In this document: positions 31,940 through 37,830 of the stretch, in pieces | How positions within the stretch are numbered: position 1 is the first letter of the stretch | How the letters are laid out: each line of letters opens with the position of its first letter | From: an uncultured Acetatifactor sp. | GTDB taxonomy: Bacteria > Bacillota > Clostridia > Lachnospirales > Lachnospiraceae | Direction of reading: 5' to 3' | Length of the DNA stretch: 41,065 nucleotides | NCBI GenBank assembly: GCA_934436245.1 | Contig: CAKSAM010000024.1 | Location: forward strand, 1-41,065 | Translations under genes and position numbers: made by a program | Notes under the pieces: model-generated | Databases searched by the model: none | Seen by the model: the letters and a program-made list of their open reading frames with translations, nothing else | What the model was told of the DNA's origin: nothing

Positions 31940-32053
31940 TATAATCTATTTAGAAAGGTGGTCGGAAGTGAAAATTCCGATTTGCCCTCAGTTGTTAGAT
32001 TGAGAATAGCATCCTAAACTTTGCGAGGGTAGAGGATGTTATTTCTTTTTGTT
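31940..32053 (+). ncRNA. Candidate short transcript with leader-like frame
   Basis: TATAAT at 31940-31945 is followed by about 100 bases ending in a terminator: AATAGCATCCT (32005-32015) pairs with AGGATGTTATT (32033-32043), then TCTTTTTGTTTT. Inside is an 11-codon frame (GTG at 31969 to TGA) with AAAGGTGG upstream. No gene follows in the same direction before the mobile element, so it is either a small RNA or the stub of a leader whose gene has been lost. No good -35 box. Confidence 0.35.
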
Positions 32054-32193
32054 TTATGGCTTTAGCCAGTTGAGTACATCGGAATTTCTCAAAAGAGAAA
32101 TGGAGTGGGTGTTTTTTAAATTTAGAAATAAATTTGCAAAAGTACTCGATTCTTAAAGTATAACCTGACTGTAACCCAAAACCGGACACAGAC

Positions 32194-32227
32194 AAAAAAA
32201 TAAGAAGCCTTGAAAACAAGGCTTCTT
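32194..32227 (-). terminator. Original terminator of the tRNA-Leu transcript
   Basis: Perfect 11-bp stem AAGAAGCCTTG (32202-32212) with its complement at 32217-32227, loop of four. On the minus strand it is followed by T7. It lies just past the tRNA 3' fragment at 32237, so it probably ended the tRNA-Leu transcript before an element inserted between them. Confidence 0.75.
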
Positions 32228-32236
32228 AAAAAAAAA

Positions 32237-32260
32237 TAATGCGGAAGATGGGACTTGAAC
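32237..32260. repeat. Attachment site, distal copy (tRNA-Leu 3' fragment)
   Basis: Identical over 24 bases to 34873-34896. It overlaps an inverted repeat GGGACT (32250-32255) and AGTCCC (32263-32268) separated by exactly 7 bases, the spacing expected of tyrosine-recombinase core sites. Confidence 0.8.
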
Positions 32261-32318
32261 GGAGTCCCACGGGCTGGAATACTCATAAATGAAAGGTTTG
32301 AGTAGTATCGACATTTCC

Positions 32319-32340
32319 AGTCTCACCTTAGGTCTCACCT
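32319..32340. repeat. Arm-type integrase repeats, left end
   Basis: AGTCTCACCT (32319) and AGGTCTCACCT (32330) in tandem, 58 bases from the distal attachment core. The same motif occurs as a tandem pair near the other end at 34780-34800. Confidence 0.65.
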
Positions 32341-32421
32341 CATACCGAAAATAAATCAATAACGGAAAGTTCAAGAATATTCTCCTACTTTTTTCCTTGT
32401 TAATAAATTTCAAAGTACAGC

Positions 32422-32489
32422 GTTCCGCTTGCGGACGTCCGGAGCGACGGTGCCTAACAGGGCGATGGGTCGTCCGGACGAGCGGAAAC
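32422..32489. repeat. GC-rich 68-base hairpin inside the element
   Basis: GTTCCGCT (32422-32429) pairs with AGCGGAAAC (32481-32489), and CGTCCGGA (32436-32443) with TCCGGACG (32473-32480); the tip may pair further. It is far more GC-rich than its surroundings. It may be a relic replication or transfer origin of the element, or simply a terminator-like fold for the minus-strand XRE gene. It lies in the 263 bases between the attachment core and the XRE gene, which otherwise hold only the arm repeats. Confidence 0.5.
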
Positions 32490-32523
32490 AGCCAAAACAT
32501 GACGCAATAGTTAATACATAACG

Positions 32524-32790
32524 TTAGAGAACATTTGAATCAGGCTCTCCCAGCAACTCGTTATAGCTTGTGTTCAATACGTTTGCAATTACCTTTAATT
32601 CAATATCTGTTACGAAACGCTGTCCTGATTCGATTCGTTGAATTGCATTTTTATCTATGTCAAGTCCTTGAAGTACAAGCATATCTGCTAACTGTCGTTG
32701 AGATGTTTTTTTCTTCATTTCAAGTCGTAATTGTTTAATCTTTTTACCACAAATATTATTTAAATTTTCTTGTGATTTGTTCTTATACAT
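32524..32790 (-). CDS. XRE-family repressor, 88 aa
   Basis: ATG at 32790 is preferred to the longer frame to 32871, which would run through the promoter region; a GGAGAAAG site lies about 12 bases upstream, so initiation may be weak. The 88-aa protein has an XRE/Cro helix-turn-helix (about 15-75: KIKQLRLEMKKKTSQRQLADML, then NAIQRIESGQRFVTDIEL and LNTSYNELLG). It is transcribed away from the CAP lipoprotein, with a 19-base palindrome (32866-32884) between, the probable operator. Typical repressor of a small integrated element. Confidence 0.85.
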   Translation of the reverse strand: MYKNKSQENLNNICGKKIKQLRLEMKKKTSQRQLADMLVLQGLDIDKNAIQRIESGQRFVTDIELKVIANVLNTSYNELLGEPDSNVL

Positions 32791-32865
32791 AAGATACCGC
32801 TTTCTCCGTTTTTGACACGCACTGATTGTCACAAAGAAAATTATATGGTAAAATATGCTGTTGAT

Positions 32866-32884
32866 TGACATTCACTGAATGTCA
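32866..32884. promoter_or_regulatory. 19-base operator palindrome
   Basis: TGACATTCA and its complement TGAATGTCA around a central C. The first half is part of TTGACA (32865-32870), a plus-strand -35 candidate, so a bound XRE protein could control the lipoprotein gene. A second AATATT-rich hairpin lies at about 32892-32920. Confidence 0.6.
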
Positions 32885-32976
32885 GTAATCAATAATATTT
32901 TCAAAAGAAATATTATCGTCATTAAGTGTATCAAGCCTTAAAAATACTCTCTCAACGAAAGCGAGGAAAACCAACT

Positions 32977-34137
32977 ATGAAACACAGAACACACAAGCTT
33001 GCTGCGAAAGCCGTAGCAACAATCCTTTGCGCAGCACTGATACTGACCGCATGTGGCAGCAAGGAAACAACCAGTAACGAAACTGCCAGCACAGAGAACA
33101 CATCTGTAGAGTCCACGGAAACAACTACAGAAGCAACCGTAGCAAAACCTTCGGTGGAACCCACTGTAGAGCCGACCGTAGAGCATACTGAGGCTCCCAC
33201 AAAAGCTCCCACCGAGACCGCTCCTGTACCCACCGTGGAACCCACAGCAGAACCTGTAAAGACCACAACAGTCGCTGACGCAGGGTATACTTATTCAGAA
33301 CTGAACCAGACCATGTATGCAAAGTCCGCAGTAAATGTCAGAGACCTGCCCAGCACCGATGGTAAGAAGATTGGCAGCCTGAAAGCCAGCCAGGAAATCA
33401 CCGTCACAGGCAAATGCGACCAGACAGGCTGGTATCGCTTTGACTTGAATGGCACCACTGGTTATGTAAGCGACAAGTACATCGTATCCGAAAAGCCTGT
33501 TGCAAATACCGCTGCAGCACCTGCTGTAACACCTGCACAGACAACCACAACAGGAAGTTCAGAACCTTACTTCGACCGTGCCGTAGCGGAACAGGTATTC
33601 GCACTGGTCAATAACGACCGTGTAGCAAACGGTCTCAATGCACTTGCATGGAATGAAGATATGTACAACATTGCCGTACAGAGATGCTACGAAGGTGCCG
33701 CAGGTGACATTCATGGTATGATGCGTAACGGAACCAGCGAGAACAGGACAGAAGGTCAGATGGGTGACGGTGGTGCACAGGAAATCTACCAGTCATGGTA
33801 CAACAGTACTGCTCACCGTAACAACTATCTGAATGCAAGCTACACATCAGGTGCAGTAGCCGTATATGCGCAGCCTTGCCCTATTGAAGGACTGGGTGGT
33901 CCCCAGGTAGTAGCTTATGAAGTATTCACCTGGGATAACACCGCAACAAACAGCTCCGTAACCATCAACACTCCTGTAACAGAAGACTCCATCGCAGCAG
34001 CCCCCAAGACTGCCGACGAGAACACTGACACCTCATCCTCGAACGTAGGCTGGTCTATGACCCCACCCACGCAGGAAGACGGCTTGAAGAAGTGGCAGGA
34101 GCAGAACCCTGATGTAGAAGTGTCGTTCGGAAATTAA
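32977..34137 (+). CDS. CAP (SCP-like) and SH3 domain lipoprotein
   Basis: ATG 32977 follows GAGGAAA by 7-8 bases; the frame to 32926 has no ribosome site. The 386-aa protein has a lipobox ILTAC (Cys26), a Thr/Glu/Pro-rich stalk with TVEP repeats (about 50-95), a bacterial SH3 domain (about 110-165: MYAKSAVNVRDLPSTDGKKI ... GYVSDKYI) and a CAP/SCP domain (about 204-320: ALVNNDRVANGLNALAWNED, QSWYNSTAHRNNYL). It should be anchored outside the membrane and bind cell wall through SH3; CAP domains have varied or unknown activity. It is the only cargo gene of the element, with its own terminator at 34150. Confidence 0.88.
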   Translation: MKHRTHKLAAKAVATILCAALILTACGSKETTSNETASTENTSVESTETTTEATVAKPSVEPTVEPTVEHTEAPTKAPTETAPVPTVEPTAEPVKTTTVADAGYTYSELNQTMYAKSAVNVRDLPSTDGKKIGSLKASQEITVTGKCDQTGWYRFDLNGTTGYVSDKYIVSEKPVANTAAAPAVTPAQTTTTGSSEPYFDRAVAEQVFALVNNDRVANGLNALAWNEDMYNIAVQRCYEGAAGDIHGMMRNGTSENRTEGQMGDGGAQEIYQSWYNSTAHRNNYLNASYTSGAVAVYAQPCPIEGLGGPQVVAYEVFTWDNTATNSSVTINTPVTEDSIAAAPKTADENTDTSSSNVGWSMTPPTQEDGLKKWQEQNPDVEVSFGN

Positions 34138-34149
34138 ATAGCAAGTACT

Positions 34150-34182
34150 AAGGCGGACATCTGAAAAACAGGTGTCCGCCTT
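34150..34182 (+). terminator. Terminator of the CAP lipoprotein gene
   Basis: AAGGCGGACATCTG (34150-34163), loop AAAAA, and its complement at 34169-34182 with one G-T pair, then GTTGTT. Confidence 0.85.
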
Positions 34183-34779
34183 GTTGTTAGTTATTCTTTC
34201 TATCTAGAATAAAATCTGCATTTTTAATTTTATTCTGTGCAGCAAGTATTTTATTTGTATAATCCGCTTGTTTTTTTGGCTTGATATCATCATCCTTTGA
34301 TGATATGGGATATAATTCTGTATATTCCAGTGTAGAGTTGAATACAAGGGAAAAGAAGTGCACAAAGGAATATTACTATGCAAACTGGACAAAGGATGAA
34401 AAAGGGATTCCAAACGGTGGTAGAAAATATCCTGTAACAAATAATATAAGAGCCATTTTGGGAGAACTGTTGGCACTACAAAAGTCTCTCGGAATACATT
34501 CAAAATATGTGTTTTGTCATAAAAATGGAGAATGGATAAAAACAGATGCCTACGAAACCTGCCTTAGACGTTTAATGTCTGGGCTGGGGTATGATGTGAC
34601 AAACAACCATTCCTTCCGTATGAGCTTAAACAGCAATGTTTTCATTGGCAAATATGGGTTACCTGTTACAGAGAGAGCAAGATTGTTAGGACATTCAGTA
34701 GAGACTAATTTAAGATATTATAGCTTCGCCGGAAAGGACAGCTTAGACGATATCTGTGCAATACTGAATGGAGAGGTTG

Positions 34780-34800
34780 AGGTCTCACCTAGGTCTCACC
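34780..34800. repeat. Arm-type integrase repeats, right end
   Basis: AGGTCTCACCT (34780-34790) directly followed by AGGTCTCACC (34791-34800), inside the 3' end of the integrase frame and 72 bases from the attachment core in the tRNA. Same orientation as the left pair. Confidence 0.65.
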
Positions 34801-34824
34801 AAAATATCATTACTTTTACAAATG

Positions 34825-34860
34825 AAAAAAGCTCAAGAACCGCATATTCTCGAGCTTTTT
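34825..34860. terminator. Bidirectional terminator between integrase and tRNA
   Basis: AAAAAGCTC (34826-34834) pairs with GAGCTTTTT (34852-34860). It serves the integrase frame on the plus strand and, on the minus strand, the tRNA-Leu, whose first terminator was separated by the insertion. Confidence 0.7.
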
Positions 34861-34875
34861 AGAACAAAAGACTAA

Positions 34876-34959
34876 TGCGGAAGATGGGACTTGAACCCAC
34901 ACGGTATTGCTACCACAAGATCCTTAGTCTTGCTCGTCTGCCAATTCCGACACTTCCGC
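34876..34959 (-). tRNA. tRNA-Leu (anticodon AAG)
   Basis: Reads on the minus strand from 34959 to 34876. Acceptor GCGGAAG pairs with CTTCCGC, discriminator A, no encoded CCA. Anticodon stem CAAGA/TCTTG encloses loop CTAAGGA, giving AAG. Long variable arm (class II) and T-arm GGGTTCAAGTCCC fit leucine. Its 3' part serves as the attachment site of the adjacent element. Confidence 0.93.
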
Positions 34960-35002
34960 ATAGCGATACAAAATAATAACCATCTCGCATCACGCAAGAA
35001 TG

Positions 35003-35031
35003 ATAATAACATCTTCCCACGGCAATGTCAA
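35003..35031 (-). promoter_or_regulatory. SigA promoter of tRNA-Leu(AAG)
   Basis: On the minus strand TTGACA (35031-35026), a 17-base spacer and TATTAT (35008-35003), about 44 bases before the tRNA: near-consensus, as usual for tRNA genes. Confidence 0.8.
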
Positions 35032-35202
35032 CATGATTTTAAAATTTGTAGGAATTTTTTATACACTTAAAACAGTTTGGAATAATGAGTGGAATATGAG
35101 CATTATTTTCCTTTTACCTATTTTTTGTTTCTGTTATAATAATTAATAAGAAATATGGCATAGACGGATATCGGAAAATACAAACGAAAAGGAGCAACAC
35201 TT

Positions 35203-35628
35203 ATGGAATCAAGAGTGGAACAGGCAGCAGAGAGAAAAATGTGTGGTTACAACTGTGCACAGGCGGTGGCGTGCACATACTGTGATCTGGCGGGGATTGA
35301 CGAGGAAACGGCGAGGAATCTTACTCAGGGCTTCGCAGTAGGCATTGGCGGCAGTATGGAAGCTACCTGCGGAGCCATCATCGGTGCGGTCAATATCCTG
35401 GGACTGATCAACAAGAATCCCCAGCGGACAATGCAGGGTTCCAGGAAGATCATCAACCGCTTCAAGGAACAGAATGGGACAGTGATCTGTAAGGAATTAA
35501 AAGGCATTACCGACGGTGTCGTGAAGAGAGAATGTGTTGACTGCGTCAGGGATGCTGCGGCTTTTCTGGAAGCGGAATTACCGGATATGACGGAAAACTA
35601 TGTATCGTCGGAACCGGTAGAAGATTAG
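35203..35628 (+). CDS. C_GCAxxG_C_C family redox-type protein
   Basis: A 141-aa protein of the C_GCAxxG_C_C family. The patterned cysteines are present: Cys14 and Cys18 in MCGYNCAQAV, Cys56 in ATCGAIIGAV (the C-GA-x-x-G core), Cys96, Cys111 and Cys114 in ECVDCV. No signal peptide. Members are thought to take part in redox or metal handling, but no activity is established. Ribosome site AAAGGAG; -10 TATAAT at 35135. The TetR-type regulator starts 12 bases after its stop, so they form one operon. Confidence 0.88.
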   Translation: MESRVEQAAERKMCGYNCAQAVACTYCDLAGIDEETARNLTQGFAVGIGGSMEATCGAIIGAVNILGLINKNPQRTMQGSRKIINRFKEQNGTVICKELKGITDGVVKRECVDCVRDAAAFLEAELPDMTENYVSSEPVED

Positions 35629-35640
35629 AGGTAAGACGAA

Positions 35641-36213
35641 ATGAATACAAAAGAAACTTCAGCGGATAAAACTAAATACCGACTGGCGGAAGCTGCGAAA
35701 AAGTGTATGGCGGCTTCAGGCACCGATGCCATGACCGTGACACAGATCGTGCAGACCTGCGGCGTGACCAGACAGACCTTTTACCGGAACTTTCGGGACA
35801 AGTATGACCTGATCAACTGGTATTTCGACAAGCTCTTACTGGAATCTTTTGCCCAGATGGGAGACGGACTTACTGTATATGAAGGACTGACCAGAAAGTT
35901 TGAATTCATTCAAAATGAGAGAGTCTTTTTTGCTGGGGCATTTCGATCGGATGATCATAATTCGCTAAGGGAACATGACTACGAGCTGATCCTGGAGTTC
36001 TATACACAGTTGATCAGGCGTAAGACTGGCAGACAACCTGAAGAGAACCTGTTATTTCCCTTGCAGCTTTATTGCAGAGGATCGATTGATATGACTGTGG
36101 AATGGATCTTTGCCCCGAAGGAGAGAACCCCGGAGCAGATGGCGGCGCTGTTAGTAAGTGCATTTCCGGCACCGGTGACAGAATTATTTCAGCAGTTAGG
36201 CGTATTGCGTTGA
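35641..36213 (+). CDS. TetR-family transcriptional regulator
   Basis: A 190-aa regulator. The helix-turn-helix (about 28-60) contains MTVTQIVQTCGVTRQTFYRNFRDKYDLI. The C-terminal ligand domain (from about 70) is of the short type seen in DhaS-like regulators, with YELILEFYTQLIRR and GSIDMTVEWIF. Ribosome site AGAGGTAAG. It shares an operon with the C_GCAxxG_C_C gene and stands before a fucO-like dehydrogenase gene, so it may control either. An inverted repeat at 36282-36311 is a candidate site. Confidence 0.88.
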   Translation: MNTKETSADKTKYRLAEAAKKCMAASGTDAMTVTQIVQTCGVTRQTFYRNFRDKYDLINWYFDKLLLESFAQMGDGLTVYEGLTRKFEFIQNERVFFAGAFRSDDHNSLREHDYELILEFYTQLIRRKTGRQPEENLLFPLQLYCRGSIDMTVEWIFAPKERTPEQMAALLVSAFPAPVTELFQQLGVLR

Positions 36214-36281
36214 GAAAAAATGACCAAAAACATTTGTAGAAAATAAACAAAAGTAACGGACGAAATATGAAATTTCTGTAA

Positions 36282-36311
36282 AAAGTGACAGTTGGGGCAA
36301 ACTGTCACTTT
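36282..36311. promoter_or_regulatory. 12-bp inverted repeat (operator or terminator)
   Basis: AAAGTGACAGTT, loop GGGGCA, AACTGTCACTTT, followed by CTTTAT. It may end the TetR-operon transcript or be an operator before the dehydrogenase gene 74 bases downstream. Perfect symmetry favours protein binding, the hairpin and T-rich tail favour a terminator. Confidence 0.5.
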
Positions 36312-36384
36312 CTTTATGCGATGTTTACAGTTAGAATAAAATTATCAATAAGATCGTTTGTATATCGAAAGGAGATTATGTATC

Positions 36385-37530
36385 ATGGCAAACAGAATTA
36401 TGCTCAACCAGACATCTTATCACGGTGCAGGAGCAATCGCAGAAATCGTAACCGAAGCAAAGGCTCATGCTTTTCAGAAAGCATTCGTATGTTCCGATCC
36501 GGATCTGATCAAGTTCGGTGTGACCGGAAAGGTAACCGATCTGCTGGACAAGGAAGGTCTTGCTTATGAAATTTATTCCGATATTAAGGCGAACCCCACC
36601 ATTGACAATGTGAAAAACGGTGTGGCTGCTTTCAAGGCATCCGGCGCAGACTATATCATCGCCATCGGCGGCGGTTCCTCCATGGATACCTCCAAAGCCA
36701 TCGGCATCATCATTGCCAACCCTGAATTCGAAGATGTACGCAGCCTGGAAGGTGTAGCACCTACCAAGAAGCCCTGTGTTCCCATTATCGCAGTGCCCAC
36801 CACAGCCGGTACCGCAGCAGAGGTTACCATCAACTACGTTATCACCGATGTAGAGCGCAAGCGTAAGTTCGTATGCGTAGACCCTCATGATATGCCTATC
36901 ATCGCTGTGGTAGATCCCGAGATGATGTCTTCTATGCCGAAGGGCCTGACCGCTTCCACCGGTATGGATGCACTGACCCATGCGATCGAAGGTTACACTA
37001 CCAAGGCAGCCTGGGAGATGACCGATATGTTCCATCTGAAAGCCATCGAGATCATTTCCAAGTCCCTGCGCGGCGCGGTAGCTAACACTAAGGAAGGCCG
37101 TGAAGGCATGGCTCTGGGCCAGTACATTGCCGGTATGGGCTTCTCTAACGTAGGTCTCGGTATCGCTCATTCCATGGCACATACCCTGGGTGCTGTCTAT
37201 GATACCCCTCATGGTGTTGCCTGCGCAATGATGCTTCCTATCGTTATGGAATACAATGCTGACTGCACCGGTGAAAAGTATCGTGAGATCGCCCGTGCTA
37301 TGGGTGTGGAAGGTGTAGATCAGATGGATCAGGCTACCTACCGTAAGGCTGCAGTTGACGCAGTTCGCAAGCTGTCCGAGGATGTAGGTATTCCTTCCAA
37401 GCTGGAAGCACTGAAGGAAGAGGATCTTCCTTTCCTGGCAGAGTCCGCACATGCAGATGCCTGCGCACCCGGTAACCCCAAGGATGCAAGTGTAGAGGAT
37501 CTGACCAATCTGTTCCGGAAGCTGATGTAA
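36385..37530 (+). CDS. fucO: Lactaldehyde reductase / 1,2-propanediol oxidoreductase (iron-containing ADH)
   Basis: ATG 36385 follows AAAGGAG; the 36358 frame has none. A 381-aa group III dehydrogenase that reduces lactaldehyde with NADH. It resembles E. coli FucO along its whole length, starting with MANR, and including IAIGGGSSMDTSKAIGII, VPTTAGTAAEVTINYVITD, KFVCVDPHD and YNADCTGEKYREIARAMGV. Expected iron ligands: Asp195 and His199 (MDALTHAIEG), His262 (IAHSMAH) and His276 (TPHGVA). Codon use is strongly biased, which suggests high expression. No fucose or rhamnose genes are nearby in the window. A broader role in alcohol formation cannot be excluded. Confidence 0.88.
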   Translation: MANRIMLNQTSYHGAGAIAEIVTEAKAHAFQKAFVCSDPDLIKFGVTGKVTDLLDKEGLAYEIYSDIKANPTIDNVKNGVAAFKASGADYIIAIGGGSSMDTSKAIGIIIANPEFEDVRSLEGVAPTKKPCVPIIAVPTTAGTAAEVTINYVITDVERKRKFVCVDPHDMPIIAVVDPEMMSSMPKGLTASTGMDALTHAIEGYTTKAAWEMTDMFHLKAIEIISKSLRGAVANTKEGREGMALGQYIAGMGFSNVGLGIAHSMAHTLGAVYDTPHGVACAMMLPIVMEYNADCTGEKYREIARAMGVEGVDQMDQATYRKAAVDAVRKLSEDVGIPSKLEALKEEDLPFLAESAHADACAPGNPKDASVEDLTNLFRKLM

Positions 37531-37597
37531 GCAATAAAGGGATCGGCAATCTGATTAAATTTGCTACTGTTTTTTGGAAAAATAATATGGTATGCTG

Positions 37598-37747
37598 TAA
37601 CTATTCAGAGCCATGCAATTCATGTCAAATGTACGTCAAATGCTTGCATTCGTAAGAACAGTTGACATGATTTATATGGCGAAGTAACCACATGAGCAAA
37701 AAGTAAGCTCTGAAAGAGCGGTTTTGCGAATGTGGTTCTGAATAGTT
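37598..37747. repeat. Inverted-repeat element, TIR family copy 2
   Basis: About 150 bases. The left end TAACTATTCAGAGCCA matches the complement of the right end TGGTTCTGAATAGTTA in all but one base. Flanks ATGGTATGCTG (37587-37597) and ATGGTAAGCTG (37748-37758) agree in 10 of 11 bases and may be a target duplication. Inner arms TCATGTCAA/TTGACATGA and AACCACAT/ATGTGGTT allow a branched fold. No reading frame. Confidence 0.7.
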
Positions 37748-37761
37748 ATGGTAAGCTGATT

Positions 37762-37797
37762 AAGGAGCAGGCTTGCGGAAGCAGACCTGCTCCTTTT
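37762..37797 (+). terminator. Terminator-like hairpin
   Basis: AAGGAGCAGG pairs with CCTGCTCCTT around a 14-base loop, followed by TT. Probably ends the fucO transcript, with the TIR element in between. Confidence 0.65.
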
Positions 37798-37830
37798 GAC
37801 AGAGGAGAGTTGTGAAAAGACGAAAAGGAT

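Larger units (their letters stand above)
34281..34862 (+). pseudogene. Tyrosine integrase, N-terminally truncated
   Basis: Only the C-terminal part of a phage-type integrase remains (193 codons; family members have about 380-420 aa). It keeps NNHSFRMSLNSNV with the HxxR pair, TERARLLGHSVETNLRYYSF with the catalytic Tyr, and GRKYPVTNNIRAIL, but lacks the SAM-like arm and core DNA-binding domains and the first catalytic Arg region. There is no ribosome site before the ATG. The 3' end contains the arm-type repeats (34780-34800), as in integrated elements where int borders att. It cannot act as a full integrase, so the element is fixed unless helped in trans. Confidence 0.85.
32237..34896. mobile_element. 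Decayed integrative element in tRNA-Leu(AAG)
   Basis: Bounded by 24-base identical direct repeats, 32237-32260 and 34873-34896. The second is the 3' end (T-arm and acceptor) of an intact minus-strand tRNA-Leu; the first is an orphan copy of that end. Between them lie an XRE regulator, a CAP/SH3 lipoprotein and a truncated tyrosine integrase next to the tRNA. Internal repeats of the type GGTCTCACCT near both ends look like arm-type integrase sites. No replication, relaxase or capsid gene is present, so the element has lost most of its body or was always a small satellite. It is about 2.6 kb. Confidence 0.85.

Noticed and set aside
32237..32260. A complete second tRNA-Leu on the minus strand
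   Set aside because: Only the T-arm and acceptor 3' part is present; the rest of the tRNA is missing, so it is an attachment-site copy.
36376..37452. 358-codon minus-strand frame opposite fucO
   Set aside because: Antisense frame kept open by the strong codon bias of fucO; Cys/His/Gly-rich composition without a family.
37755..37830. SAM or cobalamin riboswitch before the methionine-synthesis fusion gene
   Set aside because: Only a simple terminator-like hairpin is visible; the conserved cores of these riboswitches are absent.
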